Positions 6,926 through 17,400 of a stretch of DNA of 64,000 nt are shown here, piece after piece (the stretch's first letter is position 1; each line of letters opens with the position of its first letter). This DNA comes from Vulcanimicrobiota bacterium. GTDB lineage: Bacteria > Vulcanimicrobiota > Xenobia > Xenobiales > JADMJV01. The stretch covers positions 1-64,000 of the forward strand of contig JAEXNA010000027.1 of the NCBI GenBank assembly GCA_023447635.1. The letters run 5' to 3'. The notes beneath the pieces were generated by a model. That model was not told where the DNA came from. It saw only the letters and a program-made list of their open reading frames with translations, and did no database searches. The translations under genes were made by a program, and so were the position numbers.

Positions 6926-9900
6926 CTAGCCGGCGCCCATCAGTTCGCGAGCGAGTTGACGCTGAACTTCGGCTTCCTCGATCTCGCCGGCCGCCTCTAG
7001 CAGACGGGCCAGTTGGCGCAGCGGCCCGACCAGTTCCAGGTTGCGATGCCCCAGCGCGGCGCCGTAGATGTCCAGCGCGCGGCGGACCAGCGCCTGAGCT
7101 TTCAGATACTGCTTCTGATCGGCGAAGATTTCGGCCATCTCGCGCAGGATGGAGGCCACCTCGGGGTGGTTGTCGCCGTAGCGACGGGTGCGCCAGTCCA
7201 GCACGCGCTTGAGCAGCGGCTCGGCCTCGGGCACTTTCCCGCTGCTACGATAGAGGCGGGCCAGCGCCAGGTTCGACTCGGTCAGTTCGGCCGTCTCTTC
7301 GCTCGACGAGGTCTCGCGGATCTGCTGCGCCTTCTTCAGCAAAGCCTCGGCGGCCAGGTAGTTGCGCTGGTCCTGGTAGACCAGCGCCAGCGCGTGCAGC
7401 ACCGAGGCCACCTTCGGGTCGCTCTCGCCGTAGACCGCCGTCTGCAGTTCGGCCGCCCGCTTGAGGTATTTCTCGGCCGCCGCTGCGTTGCCCTGAGAGC
7501 GGCACAGTTTGCCCAGCCCCAGCAAGGTGTCGGCCAGGATCGGATGGTCCGACCCGTAACGCCCCTCTAAGGCGACCAGATTGCGCTGGTGGTACTGCTC
7601 GGCCAGGGTCAGGCGGCCCTGCTGCGCAAACAGCTGAGCCAGCGAGGTGACCGCCTGGAAGACCGCCGGGTGGGCCCCGCCGAAGAACTTTTCCCAGCGC
7701 TCCAGCGCCTGCTCGAAGTACGACTCCGCTTTTTCCAGGCGCTTCTCGACCACCGCGATTTCGCCCAGCAGATGCAGCGAGGCGGCCACTTCGGGGTGCT
7801 CGTCGCCCATCAGATCACGGCGCAAGGTCAGCGCGTCCGAGGCCAGTTCGGTAGCCTTGGCGGTGCTCTGTCCGTCGAGTTCCAGGCGAGCCAGCAAGGT
7901 CAGCACGCGAGCCCGGCCCAGCACCGAGACGGCTTTCCCCTCGGTGGGCGCCTCGCTGCCCGAGCGGGCATCGAGAGCGCGTTCGGCCAGCGCCGAAGCG
8001 GTGATGGTACGCCCGTCGTGGCGATGGATGCGGGCCAGCGTCTCCATGGCCGAAGCCACGCCTTCGCTCTGCGGCCCCAGCAGGCGGCTGCGCACGTCCA
8101 GGGTCTGCTTGGCGAAGTTCTCGGCCACCGGCAAGGCGCCGCGAGCCAGTTCTAGCTTGGCCAGCTCTTCGTGAATATCCGACTGAGCCAGTTCGCGCCC
8201 GCGGTGGTGGGCCCAGAAGGCGGCGGTCAGCAGCGTGGTCAGGTGGCTGTGGGCCTGCTCGAACTCGTCGAGTTCGCGCAGCGCGCCGGCCAGCGCCAGG
8301 CGGAACGGCAGACGCTCGACCGACTCGGCGCCGTGATGGGTGGTGATGATCTGGTCCGCTTTCGAGTAGAGACGGCGCGCCCCCACCACGTCGCCCATGG
8401 TCATGGCCAGATCGCCCTTGAGCTTCAGCGTGCGAGCCACTGCAGGGTGCTCCTCGCCAAGCTTGTCCTGACGGATCTCCAGCGCCCGCTCGAGCGGCCC
8501 TGAGACCTCGTCCCAGGCGCCCGAGACCAGATAGACCTCGGCCGTTTTGACCAGCAGATCGGCCACTTCCAGATGGCTCGGTCCCAGCACCGCTTCGACC
8601 GACGACACGGCTCGGCCCAGCAGCGGCCTGGCTCGCGACCACTGCTGCTTGCGCTCGTAAAGACCGGCCAGCGCCGTCCAGCCGCGGGCCGTGCGGATGT
8701 CCTGAGCGCCGTAGTGCTCTTCTAAGATCTCGAGTGCGCGGCGGAAGCGCTCTTCGGCCACCCGGAAATCTTCCTGAGCCAGCGCCGTGTCGCCCAGGGC
8801 AAACATGGTCTCGGCCACTTCGGGGTGGTTCTCGCCCAGCGACTGGGTCTGGTTCTCCAACGCCCGCTCCAGGTACGAGAGCGCCTGTTCGAGCTTCCCT
8901 TCGCCCAGAGAGAGTTGGCCCAGAGCGCGCACGCTGCGCGACACTTCGGGATGGGTGCGGCCCAGTTCCGAGGCCTTGGTGGCCATCACGCGCTGGTGCA
9001 GCTCTTCGGACTCGCGGAAGAGCGACTGCAAGCGGTACAGCTCGGCCAGGTCGAATAAGACGTCGGCGACCTCTTGCTCGTCGGCTTCCAACAGCTCCGT
9101 GATCTTCAGACGACGCTTGGTCAGCTCTTCGGCCTCGGTGTAGCGGCGGTTGGAAGAGAGCAGGCGGCCCAACGCCTGGAGCGGGCCGAGCAGTTCGGCC
9201 ATGACCGTCTCGCGGCTCTCTTTGGGGGCGCGTGCGGTAGCGTCTTCCCAGGCGTCGATGGTCTCTTTCCAGGCCTCTTCGGCGCCTCGCTGGTCGCCCC
9301 GCCCCTCGCGGCTGCGAGCCAGCAGTTCGCCCAGACGCGCCACCTTTTCGGGGCGGTCGGCTTCGCGACAGCGCTCGAGGTTCTCTTCTAAAAGCTGGGC
9401 GGCGCGCTCTTCTCGGCCTTCGCTGCGATGCGCCTCGATGGCGGCCACGTAAGGTCCGAACAGGTCCAGCGGCGAGAACAGATCCTCTTCCTGGAAGGCC
9501 AGCGCGATCTCCAACCGCTCTTCGGCCAGGTCCAGATCGCGCATCCCGGTCGCGCTGAGCGCCAGAGCCCGGTAGACCCGAGCCAGACGGGGGTCGCCGA
9601 ATCCGAAGCGCTGCTCCTGCACCGCCAGCACCTTGACCAGGCGCTCTTCGGCCTCGGCAAACAGGCCCTGACCCAGGCACAGCTCGCCCACGATCATGAC
9701 GACCTCTTCGGCCTCGACGTCCCAGGCCTCGGTCTCTTCCGGGAATTTGGTCTCGGCTTTGCGCAACAGCTCCAGCGCCAGGTCGGTCCGCTCGGTCAGC
9801 AAGGAGGCGCGACCGGCCGCGACCAGCAGCGAGCGGGTCAGCGGTTCGGCGTGGGTGCGGGACAGCGAAAGCGCCTTCTCCAGCGCCTCGAACGCCTCGA

Positions 9901-12900
9901 CCGGGCGGCCCAGCTCTAAGCTAAGCTTGCCCTGCAGATGATAGACTTCGATCCAGCGGCGGTCCAGGTCGCCCAGAAGCTGCCGGCACAGCTCGAGAGT
10001 GCGCTGCAGGACGGCCTCGGTGGGCGAAAACTTGTGCTTCTGGAAGTACACCTGAGCCAGGTGGAGCAGGATCTCGGCCACTTCCCAGCTGTCCGGTCCC
10101 ACCTGGGTCTCGGAGATGTTCAGAGCCCGGGTCAGCGCGATCTCGGCCGCAGCCAGGTCGCCTTCCTCCCGAGCCAGCCCGGCCCGCAGAGTCAGCACTT
10201 CTCCCGCCCCGGCCGATTCCGGCCCCTCGAACTGCTCCCGCAGCACCAGGGCGAGATCCAGGTCGCGCCGAGCGCTCTCGGCGTCGAGCGCCAGGCCGTT
10301 CAGGTGCATGCGGGCAAAGGCCACCAGAGCGCGCGACCAGAGCAGCCCTTCGCTGGCGTCCGGCTCGGGGTCGAGCACCGCCGAGACCAGGTCGCGCACC
10401 TCCAGCAGCTGGGCCGAGCGTTCGGCGGCCAGCTTGGGGAACGGCGAGGAGAGCGACAGCTCCAGCCAGCGGGCGTACAGCCCGATCAGCGCGGCGTCGT
10501 GCTCCTGGCCCAAACGGAACGGCAATCCGTCCAGGAAGAAGGCCAGCGCTTCGGCCTCGCGGTCCGAGGCGATATGAATGTCCAGGAACGCTTCCAGCCA
10601 GGGCGTGGGCAGCAGCTCCTCCCGCTGCAGGAAGAGCGATTCCACCCGCTTCCATAGCTCCAGCGAATCGGTGGTGCGACCGTCGCGTCGCATCAGTTCG
10701 GCCAGGTCGACCATGACCTGCGCCTGCAACAGCAGCGGAACCGAGCCTTCCTCTTCATCCACGATGGCCAGCGCCTGCAGCAACGCCGACTCGGCGGCCA
10801 GTCGGTCGCCCTCTTCCTGATTCAGGCGACCCAGCCCCAGATACAGGTCGACCAGGTCGCGGTGGCGCGGACCGAGATGCGTCTTCAGATCGCCGACGGC
10901 TTCGCGGTAGGCGCCCAGAGCCAGATCGTTGCGGTCCAGGCGCTCGGCGATGCGGGCGAACGACTGCAGCAGACGGGCCCGACCCAGACTTTCCGAGTCG
11001 CCTGCCTCTTCGGTCAGCTTCAGCGCCTGATCCAGGTGCACCAGGGCGGCATCCTCCAACCCCATGCCCTCTTCGTGAGCGGCCAGCAGGGTCAAGGCGT
11101 CAGCCACCGCGGTGGGAGAACGATGCGCATCTTCGCGCACCCGGGCCACGTGGTCTTTGAGCCGCTCGAGGGCGCCCGCCGGGCTCAGTCGCGAGGTCTC
11201 GAAGCGCAGCCGGGCCAGCTCCCAGGCCCAGCGCTCGCGCTGTTCGTGAGCGGCGATCTCGGCGCTCCAGTCGATCTCCTCGACCAGCCGGTCCAGGTTC
11301 GCGTAGGCTCGGGTGGCCGCTTCTTCTCCCACCAGGTCGGGACGCTCGGCGTAGACGAACAGCTGCAGCGCCAGCACTTCGGCGCGGAAACGGTCGTTAG
11401 GCAGCCGATCGGCGTTGAGCCCTTCTTCCAAAAAGTCCAGGTTGCGTCCGGTCTCACCGGCCCGGCCCAGGGCCAGGTAGGCGTGCGCTTCGACCAGATG
11501 ATAGGTCGGCTGCAGTTCGGGGCGCAGCTCTTCGGGCGGCTGGACGGCGTCGAGTTCGCGCAGCAGCCCCAGCACGCTTTGCGGCTGACCGCGATAGAGC
11601 AGCAGCCGGCCCAGCAGCAGCTGATCCGCCATGAACTCGCGAGCTTCCTCGCGCTGCTCTAAGGTGGCGCCCTGTCGGCGCAGCAGCCCCACCGCCTGGT
11701 CGGGCTGATCGCGCAGCTGCAGGCGGGCCTTCTGGCCCAGACAGAAGGCCAGGCTCAGGGCTGCAATCTCGCCCCGCGCGATGGCCAACTCCATCGCTTC
11801 GTCCAGATAGTCAGAGAGCAGAAGCCGATGATCGCGATCGTCGCCGAGCAGAAGGCGAATGCCGCGCAAGAGATCGTCGAGCTTTTCTTCCGGGCGCAGG
11901 TCCTCGTACTTGTCGTACAGGTCTAGCAGGCGCAGCAGGTAGGTGCGCGACTGGTCGAACTCTCCCCGGCGGCGATGCGCTTCGACCAGGGAACGCAGCA
12001 GCTCGCGCAGGCCGGGGTCGCGAGGGGGCAGGTGCGCTTCGGCCAGCGACAGCGCCTGCTCCAGCGAGGGCACGGCTTCTTCGAGTTGTCCTCGGCCCAG
12101 CTGCAGCTCTCCCAGCCGCTGCAGCGAGGGCAGTAGGGTGGCCGAGCGGTCGCCCTGCAGCATACGGCGCAGCTCGAGCACGCGCCGGGTGGCCTCTTCG
12201 CCCTCTTCCCAGGCGCCTTGCAGGACGGCGGCGCGCCCCTTCTCTTCCAGCAGTTCGGCCACCCGCAGGTCGACCTCGCCATTGGCCTCGACGGCCCAGG
12301 CCGCCGCTTTGTTCAACGCTTCGAGAACGCCCAGACCGAGCAGCGGCTTGCCGCCGTACAGCTTCGAGTTGTGGCGGGCCACCAGCGCGTAGAAACGAGC
12401 CAGCAGAAGCTGCTCTTCGACGTCGCCGGGGCGGCGGGCCGACATCTCTTCGGCGATTCCGGTCAACAGCTCTTCATCGTTGGCGCAGTGGGCATAAACC
12501 ACGGCGCCGGCCAGTTCGCGAATGGACGACAGGTGGGGGGCGCCGCGCAGCTCGAAACGGCGATCCAGCGCCTCTCGAGCCTCTTCCAGCTGACGGCTCT
12601 CGGCCAGGTTGACCAGATTCAGCAAGAAAGCGGCATCCGACATCTCGCGGCCGTAGGTCGCTTCGGGAACCTCCAGCCCGCCCTCGGCGTGCATGGTCTC
12701 GAGCGCCTTGCGGAACATGTCCTGCTCGGTCAGCACCTGGACCAGACCGAGGCGACCGCGGATCTGTTCGGCGCTGCCCGGCGCCGACGAGCGGACCAGA
12801 GAGCGCCAGGCCTGCTCGGCCCGCTCCCAGCGACGCTGGCGCACGTAAATCTCGGCCAGCTTCCAGACCAGGCGCAGACGCAGACGACGCTCTTCGAGCT

Positions 12901-14374
12901 GAGAGCCGATCTTGCCGCTGTGTCGGCGCAACGACTCCAGCGCCCGCTCCCAGGAGGTCGCGGCGTCCAGCAGCAGACGACGCCGCTCCTGAATGGTGCC
13001 GAGTTCGAAAAGGACCGAAACCGAAGCCGGGTCGTTGGCGTCGAGCTTCTGGCTGCGGGCCGAGATGGCGCGGTCGTAGAACGCTTCGGCCATCTCGCGG
13101 TTGCCCAGTCGTCCAGCCAGATCGGCCACCCGGGTCAACAGGTCGCCGTCGATCTCCAGGCCGCTCTCGGCCTCGGCTTCGGCTCCACCAGCAGCCGAGG
13201 ATCCACCCGGGTTGGAGCCTCCACCTGCCGTCCCCGCCAGGGCCCCCGCCGCCGAGGTGAGAGACTCGTCTCCAGCGCCGGGCTCCGAAGCCTCCCCTTC
13301 GTCAGAAGAGGCAGCGGGATCGGCTAGCTCCGAAATCGAGCTCAGGTAGCCGGAAAGGTTCTCTTCGCCAGGATTTTGCTCGGCCAGTTCGACCAGCGCT
13401 TCAATCCGGGCCACCGGAGCGGCTTGCTCGGAAAAGGCCAGTAGCTCGGCCTGCTCCTTCACCGCGTCGAGTTCGCCCACGCCTTTGAACGCGCGCAGTC
13501 GATAGAGGTCGAAGTGGCTGCGCCGCTCTTCCGGCAATCGAGCCCGGTCCAGCCGACCGAGCACCTCACCGGCCGCCTCGGCTTTGCCCGCCCGCAGCAG
13601 AGCGGCCACGTACTGAAGCTGGTAGTGGGTGCGCTGCTCTCCCTCGAGTTCGGCCGCCTGACGGGCCAGCGGTAGCGCCTCGTCCGACCGCTTCTGGCGC
13701 TCCAGCACGCCGGCCAGGAAAGCCAGCGGAGCGGCCAGAGTCGGATCGCCTTCGGAAAGCAGACCCTGCAGGGTGGTCAGGGCGCGGCGGGCATACTTTT
13801 CCGCCGCGTCCGGGTCGCCCGCCTCGAGCAGCGCCCTGGCCAGTCGACTCATGATCTCGGCAGGAGCCGCGTGGGACAGCCCGTGCTGCTCGAGCGAGGC
13901 TTCCAGCGCCTGCTCCAGACTTTGCCGAGCGGCCCGCTCTTCTCCGGCGGCGACTTCGTAGTCGGCGACCCTGAGGAGACTTTCCACCAGCTGCCCCTGA
14001 TGTTCGGGACCGGCCTCGCGCCACAGCGCCACCAGGCGCCGCCCGAGTTCGAGCTGCTGAGAAGTCTCACCGCCCCCGCTCTGCACCTGGTCAATCTTAG
14101 CCTGCAGCAGACGAGAGGTCAGTTCGGGAGGCAGTCCCGGGGCCTGAGCTATCTGCTGCTCGGCCTGAGCCAGGTAAGGTTCCGCGCCGTCCCCCTGACC
14201 GCTCTTCTGGAACACCTCGACTAAGGCCAGTCGGGTCTGCAGCAGACGGGGGTCTTCAGCAGGGCAGCTTTCGGCCTCGGCCAGGGCGCTCTTGAGCAGC
14301 TCCTCGGCCTTGCCGTAAGCCCCCCCGCGCAGTTTGTCCTGACCCGCCGCGAAATATGTCTCCCAGAGGAGCAT
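6926..14374 (-). CDS. Giant TPR-repeat protein (2482 residues)
   Basis: A 2482-residue protein made almost wholly of tetratricopeptide repeats. The C-terminal third carries regular 42-residue kinesin-light-chain-type TPRs recognised by recurring GxxHPEVAxxLxxLG and AExxxxRALEI strings (for example LGENHPEVAETMFALGDTAL); the N-terminal two thirds are more diverged. A Gly/Ser/Ala-rich flexible linker occupies about residues 350-405 (DNA 13160-13330). There is no signal peptide, membrane segment or enzymatic domain, so a cytoplasmic protein-binding solenoid is likely. The ATG is preceded by AAGGAAGA about 9 nt upstream. It lies 99 bp downstream of the giant coiled-coil gene on the same strand, suggesting an operon and a shared structure. 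Function unknown. Confidence 0.9.
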   Translation of the reverse strand: MLLWETYFAAGQDKLRGGAYGKAEELLKSALAEAESCPAEDPRLLQTRLALVEVFQKSGQGDGAEPYLAQAEQQIAQAPGLPPELTSRLLQAKIDQVQSGGGETSQQLELGRRLVALWREAGPEHQGQLVESLLRVADYEVAAGEERAARQSLEQALEASLEQHGLSHAAPAEIMSRLARALLEAGDPDAAEKYARRALTTLQGLLSEGDPTLAAPLAFLAGVLERQKRSDEALPLARQAAELEGEQRTHYQLQYVAALLRAGKAEAAGEVLGRLDRARLPEERRSHFDLYRLRAFKGVGELDAVKEQAELLAFSEQAAPVARIEALVELAEQNPGEENLSGYLSSISELADPAASSDEGEASEPGAGDESLTSAAGALAGTAGGGSNPGGSSAAGGAEAEAESGLEIDGDLLTRVADLAGRLGNREMAEAFYDRAISARSQKLDANDPASVSVLFELGTIQERRRLLLDAATSWERALESLRRHSGKIGSQLEERRLRLRLVWKLAEIYVRQRRWERAEQAWRSLVRSSAPGSAEQIRGRLGLVQVLTEQDMFRKALETMHAEGGLEVPEATYGREMSDAAFLLNLVNLAESRQLEEAREALDRRFELRGAPHLSSIRELAGAVVYAHCANDEELLTGIAEEMSARRPGDVEEQLLLARFYALVARHNSKLYGGKPLLGLGVLEALNKAAAWAVEANGEVDLRVAELLEEKGRAAVLQGAWEEGEEATRRVLELRRMLQGDRSATLLPSLQRLGELQLGRGQLEEAVPSLEQALSLAEAHLPPRDPGLRELLRSLVEAHRRRGEFDQSRTYLLRLLDLYDKYEDLRPEEKLDDLLRGIRLLLGDDRDHRLLLSDYLDEAMELAIARGEIAALSLAFCLGQKARLQLRDQPDQAVGLLRRQGATLEQREEAREFMADQLLLGRLLLYRGQPQSVLGLLRELDAVQPPEELRPELQPTYHLVEAHAYLALGRAGETGRNLDFLEEGLNADRLPNDRFRAEVLALQLFVYAERPDLVGEEAATRAYANLDRLVEEIDWSAEIAAHEQRERWAWELARLRFETSRLSPAGALERLKDHVARVREDAHRSPTAVADALTLLAAHEEGMGLEDAALVHLDQALKLTEEAGDSESLGRARLLQSFARIAERLDRNDLALGAYREAVGDLKTHLGPRHRDLVDLYLGLGRLNQEEGDRLAAESALLQALAIVDEEEGSVPLLLQAQVMVDLAELMRRDGRTTDSLELWKRVESLFLQREELLPTPWLEAFLDIHIASDREAEALAFFLDGLPFRLGQEHDAALIGLYARWLELSLSSPFPKLAAERSAQLLEVRDLVSAVLDPEPDASEGLLWSRALVAFARMHLNGLALDAESARRDLDLALVLREQFEGPESAGAGEVLTLRAGLAREEGDLAAAEIALTRALNISETQVGPDSWEVAEILLHLAQVYFQKHKFSPTEAVLQRTLELCRQLLGDLDRRWIEVYHLQGKLSLELGRPVEAFEALEKALSLSRTHAEPLTRSLLVAAGRASLLTERTDLALELLRKAETKFPEETEAWDVEAEEVVMIVGELCLGQGLFAEAEERLVKVLAVQEQRFGFGDPRLARVYRALALSATGMRDLDLAEERLEIALAFQEEDLFSPLDLFGPYVAAIEAHRSEGREERAAQLLEENLERCREADRPEKVARLGELLARSREGRGDQRGAEEAWKETIDAWEDATARAPKESRETVMAELLGPLQALGRLLSSNRRYTEAEELTKRRLKITELLEADEQEVADVLFDLAELYRLQSLFRESEELHQRVMATKASELGRTHPEVSRSVRALGQLSLGEGKLEQALSYLERALENQTQSLGENHPEVAETMFALGDTALAQEDFRVAEERFRRALEILEEHYGAQDIRTARGWTALAGLYERKQQWSRARPLLGRAVSSVEAVLGPSHLEVADLLVKTAEVYLVSGAWDEVSGPLERALEIRQDKLGEEHPAVARTLKLKGDLAMTMGDVVGARRLYSKADQIITTHHGAESVERLPFRLALAGALRELDEFEQAHSHLTTLLTAAFWAHHRGRELAQSDIHEELAKLELARGALPVAENFAKQTLDVRSRLLGPQSEGVASAMETLARIHRHDGRTITASALAERALDARSGSEAPTEGKAVSVLGRARVLTLLARLELDGQSTAKATELASDALTLRRDLMGDEHPEVAASLHLLGEIAVVEKRLEKAESYFEQALERWEKFFGGAHPAVFQAVTSLAQLFAQQGRLTLAEQYHQRNLVALEGRYGSDHPILADTLLGLGKLCRSQGNAAAAEKYLKRAAELQTAVYGESDPKVASVLHALALVYQDQRNYLAAEALLKKAQQIRETSSSEETAELTESNLALARLYRSSGKVPEAEPLLKRVLDWRTRRYGDNHPEVASILREMAEIFADQKQYLKAQALVRRALDIYGAALGHRNLELVGPLRQLARLLEAAGEIEEAEVQRQLARELMGAG

Positions 14375-14473
14375 GGCGGGGCTCTTCCTTCTCGAAGATG
14401 CTATGCCTCCCCCCGTCCCTTGGATTTCCGAAAGCCGTGGGAGGCGTGTCTTAGACCCGGGTCCGAAGCGGGA

Positions 14474-17400
14474 CTACTTGCTCGAACGTAAGCGGATGAT
14501 GGTGTCCTCGAGCCGCTTGACCTTCTTCTGAGAGTTGGCAAGCTCGGCGCTGAGTTCGGCCATCCGATCGGCCCCGCCATCGCCGGCGGTGTCCCCACCG
14601 CCACCGCTGGCCGCCTCTAGACGGGCCCGCAGCTTGGTCATCTCTTCTTCCAAGGTAGCGATCTGTTTGTCTTTGGACAACACGGCCGCTTCCACGATCT
14701 CGCGCGACTCGTCCCGGTCGGCAGCCTGACTCAGCTGACCGCGCAGCTGGGCCAGTTCGATCTGCAGCCGCTCGTTCTCTTCTCGCAAGGCCGCGCTGGC
14801 CTGAGGGTCGGCGCTCTGCGAGGGGCGCATCTCGGACAGCTTGGTCTGGGCCATCCTGGTCTCGCGCTCGGCTTCGGCGCGACCCGATTCGGCTTCGACG
14901 AGAGCGTCGGCGATCACCTGGAACTCTTCGTCCTTGTCGTCGAGGGCGCGACGCAGCACTTCGAGCTGGTTGGACAGGTCCTCGATCTTCGATTTGCTGC
15001 CGCTGACCGCAGCTTCGGCGTCGCGCTGCCGGGTGGCGGCCGTTCCGGCCTCTTCTTGCAAGCGGGTGATGGCTGCCTGCAGCTCGTTCTCGCGCTCGCT
15101 CTGGCCTTCGGCCGAAGCGCCGACGTTGCGACGCTCGGTGCTGATGACGCTTTGCAGGCGGGTCAGTTCGGCCTGCATCGAAGCGATTCGCTGATCCTTT
15201 TCCGACGACTCGCGCTGGAACCGAGCGGCCTCGCTCATGGCCACGGTCTGAGCGGCCGAGAGCTCGCCGGTTTCAGCGATCAGCTCTTCCATCTGCTCAT
15301 TCAGATCGGCGATCTGGGCTTCCAGGTCGGCCACCAGTTCGGCGTCACCGCCCCCTGCGCCGGCGGCTCCGGCCTGCGCTTCGGACAGTTCGGCTTCGGC
15401 GCTCTGAGCGCGCACTTCGGCCAGGCGGGCCCGCTCTTCGACCTGGCGCAGCTGGGCTTCGGCTTCGGCGAGGTTGGCGCGCTCGGTAGCGAGGCTGGCC
15501 TCCAGGCGCTCTTTCTCGCCGCTCAGGCGACCTTCGAGAAGCTGCCGCTCGACGTCTTTGTCGCGCTCGATCTTGCGTAGCTGCTCGCGCAGCGTCTCTT
15601 TCTCTTCCTCACTGGTGGTGCCCTGAGCGGTGCGCTGGGCCTGCAGCGACTCCAGGTCGTTGCGGGCGCCCTGCAGTTCGCCGTTGGCCGCTTCCAGCTG
15701 GGCTTCGAGCTTGGTTACGCGACCGATGCGTCGGGACAGCTCTTCTTCCAGGTTCGAAGCTTTCAGATCGGCGGTTTCGGCCCGGTCCAGCGTCTCGGCC
15801 AGCTCGCGTTCGAGATCCTCGATCTGGGACTGACGGCCGCTCAGCGATTCTCGCAGTTTGGCTTCGCGGTCCTGAGTTTCGGTCAGGGTGTCGCCCAGGC
15901 GGCTTTCCAGCCCCTGATTGCGCTGAAGCTCTTCCCGCAGCTCGCCCAGTTCGGCCTCGCGGTCCTCGAGCATGGCCACGTACTCGCCGGCTTCGCTCTG
16001 CGAGTCGGACAGCTCGACTTCGAGGTTCGAGATACGCTTGCGCGCCTCGGACAGCTCGTTGGTCAGCGACTCTTCGACGGTGCGGTCCTCGGCGGCCATG
16101 GACAGGCGCTCGAGCTCGCCTTCCAGGAAGCTGCACTGCTCGTGGGCGGCGTCGAGGTCGAGCTCGAGCTGCGAGGTGGACGAGCTGGACTCTTCCAGGC
16201 GGCTGTGCAGGTTGACGATCTCGTCCTGCAGCTCCTGGACCTGCTGGTCCTTCAGCCCCAGCTCTTCTTTGAGGGTCTCCTGCTGCAGTCCGGAGGTCTC
16301 GGTGGACTGGTGCAGGTGAGACAGCTCGCCTTCGACCAGACCCAGGTCGCCCTGCAGTCGCTCGTTTTCGGCCCGCAGCTCCTCGATCTCGTTGAGAGCG
16401 CGCTTCTTTTCCTCTTGCAGGCCGGCCAGTTCGCTCAGCTGCTGATCGGTCTCGGCCAGCTGCGCCTCCAGCGACTGGCTCAGGTCGCGCTCGGCCTCGA
16501 GCTCGGAGCGCAGCTGCTCGAGTTCGGCCTCGCGCTCGCCCAGCTGGCTGCTCATCTCGTCGGCCGACTGGCCCTGCGAACGCTCCAGCGCCTGCAGACG
16601 AGCCAGCTCGGACTTGGTCTCGCGCAGCGAGCCCTGCAGCTGGGCCAGCAGCTCCCGATCTTTTTCCCGAGCCGCGGTCGAACTGCTCAGCTCGGCTTCG
16701 ACGCGCTCGAGCGACGAACTCTTGGCAAACAGCTCTTCCTGCACTTCGTGCAGCTTGTCCAGGCTCTGCTGGCGCGCTTCCGCCAGCGCGGTGATACGGC
16801 CCTTGGCGGCTTTGATGTTGGCGGCGGCGGTGCCCAGCTTTTCCTGGTAGGCCGAGACGGCGGTGCGCGACTCTTCCAGGGCGCTTTCCAGATGCTGCGC
16901 CTTGAGCTCGTAGGCGCGGGCCGACTCCTGCAGCTTGCCGCTCTGCTCGCCTTCGCTCTGCCAGCGGGTCTTCAGGCTTTCCAGCTGGCTGTTGAGCAGC
17001 TCGCGGGCTTGCTTACTGGCGCTGAGCTCGCGCTCGAGTTCGCGCACGCGGGCGCTGGACTCTTCGGCCTTGGCGCCGTCGCCGCCCACTCGACGCTCGA
17101 GTTCAGCCAGGCGTGCCTGACGGTCTTCTAGCGCCTCTTCGAGGTCGGAGATGCGACGCTGACCACGGCCGGCGGCGTCCTCCAGCTCTTTGATCTGGAA
17201 GTCCTTTTTGCCCAGCTTGGCGGTCGCTTCCGACAGTTCGTTGCGGGCCCGGGTCAGCTCGTCGCGCAGGTGGTCGGTCTTGTCGGTCGACTGCTCGGCC
17301 TTCTCTTGCGTCGAACGGACCTGCTCTTCGAGATCGATGATCCGCTTCTTGGCCAGGTGCAGCTTGCTGGCCGCTTCGCCCACGGCCTTCTCTAGCTTGG

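Noticed and set aside
7815..9680. A 621-codon minus-strand frame inside the TPR gene
   Set aside because: Same strand, different frame, Arg/Gly/Pro-rich composition, overlapping a clear TPR reading frame.
11146..11153. CCACGTGG inside the TPR gene as another parS-like site
   Set aside because: Palindromy stops at the 8-bp core plus one flank; it lacks the GTC/GAC arms of the other copies.
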